Below are positions 12,044 to 22,585 of a stretch of 64,000 nucleotides of DNA, in pieces (the first letter of the stretch is position 1; each line of letters starts with the position of its first letter). The stretch lies in the NCBI RefSeq assembly GCF_000090795.2, contig NW_003546296.1, positions 198,235 through 262,234 on the forward strand. The letters run 5' to 3'. The notes under the pieces were generated by a model that saw only the letters and a program-made list of their open reading frames with translations, had not been told where the DNA came from and did no database searches. The translations under genes and the position numbers were made by a program. The DNA comes from Amphimedon queenslandica (taxonomy: Eukaryota > Porifera > Demospongiae > Haplosclerida > Niphatidae).

Positions 12044-14180
12044 ATGCCGAGGAGGTTTCTCGCTACGAGACAGAAGGTAGTCTCTGCTGTGGAGGATAGA
12101 CTAAGAGCTGCTCTTGTGTATGAGATACAGCGACCAAGTAAGAGTGGGGAACATTATCTTACTACTACTAATAATAATTTATTATAATTATTATTATTTG
12201 TTTATGTAAATTTGTGTATATATATATATATATATATGGCTCCAAATTTTTGTCAATTCGTCTGTTAAAAATTTCATCAAGTTCATGCTCAAGTTTAAGT
12301 TATCCATGAGCTATTGTATGCTAGTGGATCATAGCAAAAGGATGACAGTACATTATACATTTACTGTATAATTATTATAAATAAGAAGGAACTCTTTTAA
12401 AAACCGAAATATTTGACAGACGATAAATTAAAGTTGTACAATAGTTCATATGCTTTCTCTCCCCCTCCCTCCAGAATTAGATGATTTGATTGGTTCGCCA
12501 GATCAGAAACTCCAAATTGTCAAGTCCTCCTTAAGCTCCACCTCTGCCCCACCCCCTAAACTAGTCGCTCCTTCACCCGAACTCCTCCTACCCCCAGAGG
12601 AGTTCTTCCTTGCCGATGAAATATTCTCCGTAGAGAACCCTTTTGCCAAAGAAGATACTCTGCCTGAGTCAAGAGGTGATGTTGATTTCACGAAAATTGA
12701 AGATTTCTTCAGCCTAGAGACGAAAATAGACGCTAAAAATGACCACACCCTCCTTAAACTAGCACTGGCAAGTCAATCAGGCAGTTTCATGAATCATCTC
12801 ATATCTTCTTTTTCTCTTCCGACCCAAAGACTAGCTTTTATACAGCAGCAGACTGCCCTGCCTGTCGCTAGTGGCCACATTTCTCAACCTGTCCTTGGGG
12901 GCGTGGTCAGTGATTCCAAAGACCTCATAATATCGTGCCAGGTCTGTGGGGAGAGGTTTAGCGCTCAAATAAAGTTCCAGACGCACATTTTATCACATCC
13001 TGACCCGGAAACTAAGAAGTTTCTTTGCCAGTACTGCGGGAAGAGATTCCATCGTGCCGATCATCTTAACCGTCATTCCGTTATTCACGGTAACGTTGTT
13101 TATCGCTGCCTGCTTTGTGGGGAGGAGTTTGATCGAGCTTCTCACCTCGACCGTCACCGACGGAAGAACCACCCACCTGCTGGGCAGGCCCCCTCTCAAA
13201 CTCCGCCCACCACACCACATGGACCATACCCACTCAACTCTCTTGGGGGTGTGTCTGATATTGAGAGCCCGGTACTGCTAGGGACTAACCTCCACCTCCT
13301 TGCTGCTGTGGCAACGCCTGAAGATGCCCGAGCACTGGTAGATCCTTCTTCAGAGGCAACTCAATCCGAACTTGATGCAGCTGAAGTTGTTTCTCAGATC
13401 CTCAAGTCCGAGTCTCTCCTGAATGAAGCCTCAAGTTCTAACAAGCCGCCACCAGAGTCCATAGAGAGACCCTTCCATTGTGAGGTCTGCGGACGTAAGT
13501 TCATACGCTCCACCCACTTGAGACGACACATGAGGATTCATACTGGGGAGAAACCCTTCTCTTGTCATATCTGTGGGCGTAAGTACGCCCGTGGGGACTA
13601 CCTCCGGGCGCATATAAACGCTCACAGACGTGACCGAGTCCATAAGTGCAAACACTGCAATGAGATATTCCACGACTTGACACGATTCGCTAACCACTGT
13701 AGACTGGTTCATAAGGATATTGATAATGAGGACTACGGGTCAATCCCTCACCAAGACCAGCCCATTCATGATGACCACACGATGGAAGACGAGTCGTTCA
13801 GGATCTACGAAGATATTTCACTCTCATCTCTCACTGCTGGGCCTGGGGGTGTGGTCAGTAATCACCATGACGACGGGGAGCATTTCGTAGAGACTGTCTC
13901 CATGGGAACTGGTGGTCTTCCACAAGACAAAGTGTCTTCCTTTACAACTCAAGACCTCTCCAACCCGTTTCAAGGGACAGAGTTTTTACAAGTGTTTGCA
14001 GCTGCTGCTTCGGCTGGGGATGGTTCCCATGGTAACAGAGGTGTGAATGGGACCATCCCGTATCCCATGGGAGGGGACAAGGGAGGGAGATCCCCTCAAA
14101 TGATGGACCCTCTCACTCGTCTCATCATCAACAACACCAACGACACTTTAGACGTACTCCAGGGACACAAACTACAGTGA
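12044..14180 (+). CDS. C2H2 zinc-finger transcription factor with SNAG-like N-terminus
   Basis: Two exons, 12044-12137 and 12475-14180, join in frame (phase 1) to 599 aa. The N-terminus MPRRFLATRQK resembles the SNAG motif (consensus MPRSFLV-K), which in GFI1, SNAIL and INSM proteins recruits LSD1/CoREST co-repressors. Six C2H2 fingers follow in two groups: three from about residue 180 (CQVCGERF, CQYCGKRFHRADHL, CLLCGEEFDRASHL), a spacer of about 100 aa, then three (CEVCGRKFIRSTHLRRH, CHICGRKYARGDYL, CKHCNEIFHDL). A TGEKPF linker joins fingers 4 and 5. Acidic, Ser/Pro-rich stretches flank the fingers. The upstream ATG inside the intron (12450) is not used in this model because the splice restores the same frame. 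A nuclear repressor role is inferred; no orthologue was assigned. Confidence 0.85.
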
Positions 14181-14552
14181 GAGAAGGAGCATTTAAAAGT
14201 CCTCCATTATTATTATTATTATTATTATTAATTACTTATTTTTTCTGCAGAGCAAGAATGAAATCTTTCTTCATTTAGTTAAAAATAAGTTTAAGATTTT
14301 TTCCCAATAAGTAATTGTTATAATTATTATTATAATTTTAATTAATATTATAATTGATTTCTGTAAGACTTAGTACGTTCAGTGTTAGAAAGAGGGAGGG
14401 GGGGGAGAGAGGTCAAAGAGGAAAAGAGATTTAAGAACAAACAAACTGATGATTGATACTGCAAAACATAGGGCTAACCCCAAAGTAGGTGTGGTCAAGC
14501 CACACCCACATCTAACTACATGCATGTGTGAGTGACAGTTTTTGTTGATTCA

Positions 14553-16783
14553 TCAATCTTCAATTTCTTCGATCATCTTTAACAAGTTGACGTGTTCGAC
14601 TATTTTAAGAGTTGGGCCAAGACGAAGTTTGAGAGTCATTAGCAGGTGGTGATCTTTGACGAGAGAGAGGGCCCGCCCGTCAATCTCATGTTCCTGAAAC
14701 TTATCGATGTAAGCTTCGTACCCGAGGAACGTTAAAAACTCTGAGACGTCGTCCACTGACCACTGACGAATTGTAGAACCAAGAGGATGGGAATAAGCTA
14801 AAGGAAAGAAGAATTTATAAAGATAGTATTATAAAAGTGGCTTACGTTCAAAGAAGGAGGAGTTTGGTCTTTGTTCGCCAGTGGCTACCTAAAAGAACAT
14901 GTACAAGGTAATGTATCAGGATATGTCGTAAAATTGGGAATGTTTTACAGGAATTTTTTGAAAAAAAGCAAAGGCTATAGTTATTGCTTTTTTCTGCTAA
15001 TGGCAACAAATCAGCTAGCTTTCCACACAACATAAGAACATGTATGAGCATCAGAAAATTTTTGGCAAAATTTTGGAGCAACTTAAAAAATTCATAAAAA
15101 TCCAATTTTGATCGGAATCAGCTCAAACTTTCTACACAACATAAGAACATGTATATGTATCAGGGAATGTTATAAAAATTGAAAATTTTCTACTTTTCAT
15201 TTTGAGCTAAATTTGGCCCGAGACCATGTACTATATAGTACAGGGAATTTTATCCGATTTTAGAGCAACTTTAAAAATTCGTAAAAAATCCAATCTTGAT
15301 CGGAATCAGCTCAAACTTTCTACACAACATAAGAACATGTATATGTATCAGGAAATGCTATAAAAATTGAGAATTTTCTACTTTTCAATTTTGGCAAAAT
15401 TTGGCCCGAGACCATGTACTATAGTACAGGGACTTTTATCGAATTTTGGAGCAATTTTAAAAATTTGTAAAAAATCCAATTTTAATCGGAATCAGCTCAA
15501 ATTTTTCATGCAACAAAAAAAACATGTATATGTATCAGGGAATGTTATAAAAATGGCAAATTCTCTCCTCCTGATTATTATAAAATACACTGAACTATCA
15601 GTAATATTTATCCTCACTTGTGTGGTTGGTGTATTGTTAGATGATGGGGTCTTTCTTGCAGGTCTCTTCCTATTCTATAAAACATTACAAATAATAACGA
15701 AATATTTATTCAATTTTACACACATTGGGTGTGGCCTCAGGAGGCGTGGCATTAGCGGCAGTAGAATAGTACGCCAATCGTCTCCTTCTTTCATCCCTAG
15801 CACTGGAAGACTGGTGCTGCTGCTGACTGGACTATAAGGGGAAAAGAGATAATCCCACGGTAACAGGGACCCATAAGGACATACTTTTCTTGGTTTGGAT
15901 GAGTTTGGTCTTAGGGTTCGGTGTCTATTAACAAGACCTTGTTTAATAGACATAGCCACGCCCTCTTCATCCCGCCCATAAGGATAGTATCTCTTCTCAG
16001 CACTGTACCTTTTACAACATGTCACAGTGCAAAACCTGAGAAAGAGGGGAGAGAGAGAGAGAGGGGGGAGAGAGAGAGAGAGGGGGGAGAGAGAGAGAGG
16101 GGGGGGAGAGAGAAAGAGAGAGAGGTTTATTATGTACACACAAAATTTTGCTGACAAATAGAAGAAAAAAGGAATTTTGACAATATCTTGGCACTATATA
16201 ATACACACCTCCTGCTTGGTGCAAGAAAGTCCTCAATTATGCCGACAGTTCCACAAAACTCGCACCTGGCGTGACCAGGAGGTAGGGATGGGTCTTCAGG
16301 CCTCACAGTTGGGTCTAAATAAATAAATAAAATAAATAAATAAATAAATAAAATGAATAATAAACAAACAATAACAATTATCATCAACAACAGGAGAGAA
16401 GGGGAGAAAGAGAAAAATACATTTCTCACGCTTTCTAAGTCGAGAGTGATGAGTTGATGAATCCTTCTTCCCGTATTCATCAGGTATAAAGGACAGTTTA
16501 CTCTTCTACAAAAAAGAGAGAGAGAGAGATTAAACAGAAGTGTGTACAAAATTATTTAAAATTCCACAAAAGAATTACATGTATAAAAGGACTATCATGC
16601 TATGCAGCAAAAGGTGTAAGAGAGAGAGAGAGTGAGTGTGTTGATATAAAAAGTGCATGGCCTCACGGGAAAGGGGTTAACGCTCTCCTCAATGACAAAG
16701 CCACCAACTACACTGAGTACCTTCTCAGAGCTCTCATCTTTATCGATGATTGTCACCTCTTCTTGACTTTTACTGTCTTCCAT
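14553..16783 (-). CDS. PHC: Polyhomeotic-like PRC1 subunit (HD1 + FCS finger + SAM)
   Basis: Polyhomeotic is a PRC1 subunit whose SAM domain polymerises to cluster Polycomb chromatin. Exons: 16783-16667, 16505-16430, 16314-16209, 16035-15885, 15831-15724, 14888-14846, 14797-14553, in frame, 281 aa. Domain order is the polyhomeotic one: an HD1-like motif (GGFVIEESVNPFP, compare the PHC motif EGFVIQE...PFPV), an FCS zinc finger (CEFCGTVGIIEDF ... RFCTVTCCKRY), a basic linker, and a C-terminal SAM (QWSVDDVSEFLTFLG ... EIDGRALSLVKDHHLL ... LRLGPTLKIVEHVNLL). No MBT repeats are seen, which argues against SFMBT/L3MBTL. The long Q-rich N-terminus of animal PHC proteins is absent. The first ATG sits directly after a splice acceptor, so the first exon is probably non-coding, but a missed upstream coding exon is possible. 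Confidence 0.85.
14905..15560 (+). repeat. Palindrome-centred repeats in a PHC intron (3-4 copies)
   Basis: The intron between PHC exons 5 and 6 (14889-15723) is filled with units ending CAACATAAGAACATGTATATG and centred on GTACTATAGTACAGGGAC (one copy GTACTATATAGTACAGGG). They are in the same orientation as the 61.1-kb array, hence antisense to PHC. The first unit (14905-15060) is the most diverged. Confidence 0.88.
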
Positions 16784-17677
16784 CTGGAGAGGAGAAGCAA
16801 AGAGAGAGAGAGAGGAGAGAGAGAAGCATTAAAACCACTAACTAAACGAGGGGATTTATTTCATAAAGTATAAACTGAAGAAAAGTCATAATGGAAAGTA
16901 AAAATGAAACTATTTTCATCACATATAAAAAGTACAGCCACATTTTTTACATTGTAAAATAATAAAATTTGAATTTAAAACACAAAGGCCCCATGCTAAA
17001 GGTATCGCCCAATATCAATATATAAAGTTTAAAAATACAAGGATTCTGCAGGCAGGGCAGCATAATTTAAACTTAAGATTATGTTATTCTCTAGAGCCAA
17101 CACAAAGAAACCTCTAACAATAAGCATTGTGCAGTACTTGAACATACTTAAAAATCACTGCGTGTGGAGAGTATCTTCAATACTTAGAGGTGTACCCAAC
17201 TCAAGCAAAGTGGAGTGGAGGACACAATGTAGTTTGAAAATACTTGTCCTAGCAGGGACCAGGCCGTGTATAGTGCAGAACTAATGAGAGATACTGCGAA
17301 TATTGCCTCTCCTTGGTGGAGTCTGAGGGAGACTGGAGTCTACAGGGTCTCCTTTCTATGATGAAAAAGAAAGTTTTTCCTTTGCTGGTTCTGCATGGAG
17401 AGAGACTCCAGTACATACACAAGCGAGCTACTGCGCATGCGCAGAAGCTACTTAGCCCCTCCCATTAAAAACTTTTGCAGAAAGAATCGTATTTTTTGCA
17501 GCTTTTGCTAGCTAAAAATGACTAATTTTTTCTCTTACATTTAAAAAGAGAACAATAAGTGTTGAGTAGTGCTAGAAAAAGACAATAGATAGAGTGTCAA
17601 CAAAAATTGAAACAAATGAACACTTTGGGTCATTTTCCGTATTCTAGCACCGTATTCTCTTTACCCTGAAAACTGTC
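16784..17677. promoter_or_regulatory. Shared upstream region of PHC (-) and COX6A (+), with NRF-1-type site
   Basis: This 894-bp gap lies between divergent genes. It contains a perfect palindromic NRF-1-type site, TGCGCATGCGCA, at 17432-17443. NRF-1 sites are typical of promoters of respiratory-chain genes in animals, which fits COX6A; the link in a sponge is inference. A purine-rich (GA)n stretch lies at 16800-16825. I looked for PHC coding exons here on the minus strand and found none that splice in frame. Confidence 0.5.
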
Positions 17678-18561
17678 ATGGCGACTGTGTACAGGTCTCT
17701 TTTAGTAAGGCGTTGTAAGTAACGGGTCCTTGTTTGTCCTAACCATTTTGTGTTCTTCTAGTCTTCTCTGCCTACTCCAAGAGGGTCGAGGAGGAGCAGG
17801 TGCATGCTGGACAAGTAATGAAGTTGTGGAAAAGAATTGTAAGCTGTTTTTGTTTATCATTATTAAGCCACACCCTCATATTGTTGTTGTTGTTTTATTT
17901 GTTTATTAGTCGTTGTTTGTTGCAATACCAGCTGTGTCGTATTTAACGTGGAAATTAATAATAAGTGAGTCCTCAGTCTGTTTTTAAATTCATTTCATCT
18001 ATTATTATCTTTTTGAGATGTTTGCACACTTAAAAAACCCTTTAATACAAGTGCTTCTTTCTCTTTCTCCAGCTGAGGAAGGCCATCATGAACAGAGAGA
18101 GTACATACCTTGGTCTCACATGAGAATTAGGAATAAAGTAAGAAATATCTTCTTAAATGTCCCACTGCAGTAAGTGATCTTTCTTTCTCAAGCCGTTTCC
18201 TTGGAAAGACAGCGACAAGACTTTATTCCACAATCCATTGACAAATCCTGGACCACCTGAAGAACCCAAAGACGAAGAACCTCCAGTTAGTTCCTCCCTC
18301 CACTGCATCCATCAACTCTCCTTCCCTTAGGCGACACTTAGCACCAAGTGGATCCAGTCCAAGTGGATAGAGTATTTGTACGAAGATCCTGAAGAGCGAG
18401 ACAAAGAGCTGGAGGAACATTTGATAGCGATGCAACGAAAACACGAATTGCATCTTGAATGGAAGAAACTGCCTCATGAACCAATGCAGCCGATGAACCT
18501 GTTCAGAGAGAAGGCAGCCACTCCCGTTAGCAAAGAAGAATTTGTGTATAATACAATATAA
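17678..18561 (+). CDS. COX6A: Cytochrome c oxidase subunit 6A with extra C-terminal segment
   Basis: COX6A is a single-pass inner-membrane subunit of respiratory complex IV. Exons 17678-17714, 17762-17838, 17910-17964, 18073-18137, 18193-18285, 18331-18561 join to 185 aa. The leader (MATVYRSLLVRRFFSAYSKR) is basic and looks mitochondrial. The family core is clear: MKLWKRI, a hydrophobic span SLFVAIPAVSYLTWKLI, then EEGHHEQREYIPWSHMRIR, KPFPW and TLFHNP. Family members usually end soon after this; here exon 6 adds 77 charged residues (WIEYLYEDPEERDKELEEH ... PMNLFREKAATP). If the 45-bp intron 18286-18330 is retained, translation stops at TAG just before exon 6 and gives a protein near normal length. 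The gene converges on PHB2, 176 bp away. Confidence 0.88.
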
Positions 18562-18573
18562 CTCATAGCATTC

Positions 18574-18623
<50 letters not shown>

Positions 18624-18737
18624 GTTTTAGAACAATTGATGATAATTATACAGTACAGTATATACAACTACAATCAACAAAATTACTAAATTGGACAATT
18701 TGTTTTGATTCTTGATACTTTCAACTTGTGACAGCTG

Positions 18738-20131
18738 CTACTTCTTTTTAAGAGAAAACCCGCTACAAAAAAGGAAAATGTTAGTACACTCATTAAAATA
18801 ACCAGTATACTCAGTAAATGTTAGTATACTGAAGTATACAAGGTGAGAGGAAGGTCAGACTTACACGTCGTCAAGGCCAAGATGTGATAAGTTAAGCATT
18901 AAAGTCTCAGCATTTAAATACACTCTATTCTGAGAACTAGAAATCTACAAATACCATCACCAATCATCAATAAAAAAGAACTTTATGTAACGTTAGCATT
19001 TAACTTACGACACTAGCAATAGCTTGGGCCGCACGAATCTTACGTAGCTTTAGAAACCCAGGGTTCTGAGATAAAGACATACCTAAGTAAATCCCAGTCA
19101 AGGATAATTTCAAGTAACTTTTTTTGTAAACAATTATTTTTAAAATAAGGATATCATGTGGGCAGCTTGAGCCTCTCCTTCAGCTCGAACCATTTTCTCC
19201 TGACGCTCCTGCTTTGCTTTTTCAACTACAAATTGAGCTCTCTGTGCCTCCTGCTGTGCCACCTGCTTAGACTCTACAGCAGCCGCATACTCACGACTGA
19301 AGCTAAGATCAGTCTAAAGAATGAGAGAGAGATGAGAACCATGTTCAAACTTATCTAATACGCACCAGCGAGACGTCATCAAGTATTATATTGAAGTCTT
19401 TGGCACGTTCAGTTAGATTTTCCTTTACTAAAGAGCTTACCTAAAGAATTAATAAAAACTTTAAAAAGTACTTAAATAATAACAAACATTAGCTCGCTGG
19501 GTTATCAGCTGTGATGCATTAAATTGAGCTACGACTGCCTTTAACACCTGAAAAGAAAAAAACTCAAGCCCTGTCCATAACCACACCCACCTCGTTACAT
19601 ATAGATGGCAGTACCCTCTCGCTATAGTCAAGACCTAACTGCCTGTACAGGTTAGGGAGGCGACTGGCCTCCGGCCTGTAGAGAACCCTCAGACCAATGT
19701 TCACCATCTGAAGGTCTTTACTGCCAGTCGGGGACTGGAGGAGCTTAGGACGTGCTCTTATCTCGTAAAATATCGGCCACTGGAACCAAGGCACCCTGGG
19801 GGGCGGGGGCAATATAATATTAAATACCGGAGCCACCCACGCATTGTGTGGGCGTGAACTCAAATTAATATTCATTAATAATTATAATTATTGTTACCTA
19901 AAGTGAAGTCCCTCGGTTTTAACATCTTCTTGTACTCCTGTTAATCTACTAAACATTACTGCTCTGTATCCTCCTTCCACTAGAGAGATAATAAAGGTTT
20001 ATATTTAAGATGGCTACTTCATACAATGTCTTACCCGTATACACTGATTGATAGAGTCCATATCCTAACGCAACTGCTACTGCAATGACTCCTGAACCTT
20101 TACTTGAAGCTTGAATGAATCGAGCAGCCAT
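18738..20131 (-). CDS. PHB2: Prohibitin-2
   Basis: PHB2 forms ring complexes with PHB1 in the mitochondrial inner membrane, acting in protease control, cristae shape and mitophagy. Exons: 20131-20035, 19979-19898, 19795-19591, 19547-19488, 19440-19366, 19313-19155, 19086-19009, 18944-18865, 18762-18738; in frame, 286 aa (human 299). Family blocks: an N-terminal hydrophobic segment [114 protein letters not shown], and a basic tail SLKKK. MAARF (20131) was taken as the start because it gives the usual N-terminus length; an in-frame upstream ATG (20179) would add 16 residues. Intron 6 is AT-AC. Confidence 0.95.
19087..19154 (-). other. AT-AC U12-type intron in PHB2
   Basis: Read on the minus strand, the 68-bp intron starts ATATCCTTATTTT and ends GGGATTTAC. 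TCCTTGAC, a match to the U12 branch-site consensus TCCTTRAY, lies 10 bp before the end. Splicing ATG|TTA at these ends restores the family sequence [15 protein letters not shown]; no GT donor nearby would do so. This is direct sequence evidence for a minor-spliceosome intron. Confidence 0.88.
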
Positions 20132-20252
20132 TTCCAACTGGACACGTGTAGAGAAGATCCAGCCACACCTCTCACCCAATGATGGAACTGACCAATCAAA
20201 TCACTCAGCTCACATGTCATATTATTTATTAATAATATTATTATTTAAAATA

Positions 20253-21437
20253 TTATTTTTTTGTTGCATTTGCTACAATTTTTAACATTTTATCCTCCAG
20301 AGGGTGTGTCCTTCCTATTATCACTAGTGAGTGTAGTGGTTCTCCTAAGCTCCACCCATTAATGGATCTCAACGTATCAACTGCTATCATCTGATTGGTC
20401 GAACCAACTCTAGCCACACCTACACACAGTCTGTCTGCATTTAGACCTAAGAAATTAATTCAAAATATAACAAAACTTTAAGTAGCTTACATTTTAAATT
20501 GTCTTTTCTTTTTTCAATGGCAGCTAGCAGTTGATCAGCTGCTATATCAACAGTCATGTATCTTGCTGGCTCGTACTCACGTTTACCTCTACAAGTAAAC
20601 GATAAATAACCACACCCACAACAATAAACAGGCTCACTTCATTAGTGCATCTATTGATAGCTCCTTCACTTTAATATCTATTAATATAATGATCATTAAT
20701 TAATATCTATTAATAATGGTTACCTAGGAGACAGAGGGTGTGAAGTCCACGGAGCAGATTCTCTTCTATTTTATCAATAAAACTATCTGGTCTCCAAGAA
20801 TCAGTCCAATAAGGTATCGAGACTGTTTCTCCGAAATTATACAGCTGCTTTGATAAGGAGACCTAGTTTCAATTGGTATTGGTCATTACCTGAAGACCAG
20901 AGGCTCCAATGGCATTCATAATGGAAGCATTGTGTATCAGTCTGTAGGGTATGCCCCTCTCGTTAGCTCTGATAATGAGATCAGAGTGAGTCGTTGCTCT
21001 GTTTGGAACAAAATAATTAATAAAATAGAGAAAAGGAGTAGCACTTACCCCAAAGGATCACCAACGACTAAAAAAGCAACATCAGCAGTATCAGCTCCAT
21101 TGAGTATTTCATCTACAGGAAGAGGACAATTAAATATAAATTTAAACTGATTGACAGTACCAGCATGTTCTTCTACCAGCTCCCTGTCTGCAGGTATGAC
21201 TGGTCGCTCGTAAAACTTCTCCTGAAAATAAAACACCAAACAGAATGCTCCAATACATGAATATACTTGTAAATAAATAAATATTACTGAATAGATTACC
21301 AGTTCCTGTACATTCACTCCGGCCAGTATAGACGTGTATGCTTCCAAATAGACCCTACTCGCCTTCTTGATCACCTCAAGGCCTCTCACAGTAACATCAG
21401 TAACTTCTCCAAGCCCAAGACCAACGAGGTACAGCAT
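20253..21437 (-). CDS. DPH5: Diphthine methyl ester synthase
   Basis: DPH5 is the SAM-dependent methyltransferase of diphthamide synthesis on eEF2, in the cytosol. Exons: 21437-21300, 21221-21161, 21112-21049, 20998-20890, 20844-20724, 20677-20638, 20588-20491, 20446-20253; in frame, 274 aa (human 285). Signatures: [20 protein letters not shown] at the start, [27 protein letters not shown] (SAM-binding region), [60 protein letters not shown] and GEPLHSLVI. The gene follows PHB2 by 121 bp on the same strand and shares a 120-bp promoter with SRPRB. Confidence 0.96.
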
Positions 21438-21557
21438 GGCTAATCAAAGTAGGCGTGGCTCATTATAAATTATTTTCGTGAGTAGGCGGGAGATTTGCCG
21501 GGAAATTTTCGCGGGAAAATTAAAAATCCCTTTCTTGCGTAGCCCCTCCCCTCATTG
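21438..21557. promoter_or_regulatory. Bidirectional DPH5/SRPRB promoter with E2F-like site
   Basis: A 120-bp gap separates the divergent start codons of DPH5 and SRPRB. Near its centre is TTTTCGCGGGAAAA (21506-21519), which matches the palindromic E2F/DP consensus TTTSSCGC on both strands, with a second partial match TTGCCGGGAAA just to the left. Binding is inferred from the motif only. Confidence 0.5.
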
Positions 21558-22585
21558 ATGCCCACAATGGAGCCATTGGCCATTGGGATTGCTCTTCTTG
21601 TCATTATAATAAGTTCTTTAGGTAAGAGAACATTCTATTGATTGAATCAGCCCCTTCTTCTTAGTATTTGCTTGTTTTTGTCTGCGGGGGAGGTCCAAAG
21701 GTCGTGTAGTTTGTCTCCTGGGACTCAGCAACAGTGGAAAGACACTTCTCTTCATGAGAGTGAGCAGCTGGCATTATATTTAATGTATTTTATGAATATT
21801 TACTTCTAGCTGGTTAGTGGCGGTTTTGCACGTACGCAGACCTCCATGAAAGAAAACAAAGCAAATTATTCCATCACAACCAAAGTACATTTTATTGATT
21901 TTATGATCAGTTCCATTTGGCTCCTTTTCTCTAGAAAGGTTCTACTACCGAAATAGACTTGGTAGATGTTCCTGGAGACGAGCGAATTAGACAAAGAGTA
22001 TTCCAGCAGTACATTGAAGCACTTTTGTAAGGATCAATTTAATGTTGTTCCTCCTGTACTGCTGTTTTTTGTTTTAAAAGAGGTGTGGTCATACTCATTG
22101 ATAGCGTTAATTTTCAATCAAGGGATGTAGCTCATTTATTAATTGATTTATTATCCGAACCAAGGGTTAACCGGAAAAGGATTCCAATCATCATTGCTTG
22201 TAATAAACAAGGTAGGCGGGGCTTTAGTTTTATTAATTAATTAATTTTATTTTTTAAAGATTTAGCTTTGGCATCAAGTGCTGAAGACATACGAACGAAA
22301 CTAGAAAATGAAATGTAAGTTGAAAATTGAAAATCATTTTTTAATGTTGTTATTTTTTGTAGAACTCAAATATTAACAAGTCAATCGGTAAAATTATCTT
22401 CCCTTGATCAAAGCAAAGAAAGAAAGAAAGTCGAATTACTCAGAAATGATGAGCAAACCTTCTCCTTTGAGGATTCACCAAATAATATAACAATAACATC
22501 TTGCAGTGCCAGGGGAACTGGAGATGAGAGTAGTTGTACTCCAGAAATTGAAGATGTCACCAGCTGGTTGAACACTCTGCAGTAA
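21558..22585 (+). CDS. SRPRB: Signal recognition particle receptor subunit beta
   Basis: SRPRB is an ER-membrane small GTPase that anchors the SRP receptor alpha subunit. Exons 21558-21621, 21665-21759, 21810-21884, 21935-22026, 22081-22211, 22260-22314, 22363-22585; in frame, 244 aa. An N-terminal membrane segment (LAIGIALLVIIISSL...FACFC) precedes the GTPase domain: P-loop GLSNSGKT, switch II DVPGDE, base-recognition motif ACNKQD, and the final CSA-like block (SCSARGTGD). Two in-frame ATGs are possible (21558, 21567). The gene ends before a repeat-rich spacer. Confidence 0.95.

Noticed and set aside
15675-16157. 160-aa minus-strand open frame as one protein
   Set aside because: Its middle is a real PHC exon (16035-15885), but the 3' half is in the wrong frame after the GTATGT donor and the 5' end is a (CT)n tract.
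17285-17345. Possible small nuclear RNA gene upstream of COX6A
   Set aside because: The region has some stem-like pairs (GCCTCTCCTTGG, GGAGTCTGAGGG) but no match to U1, U2, U4, U5 or U6 that I can recognise.
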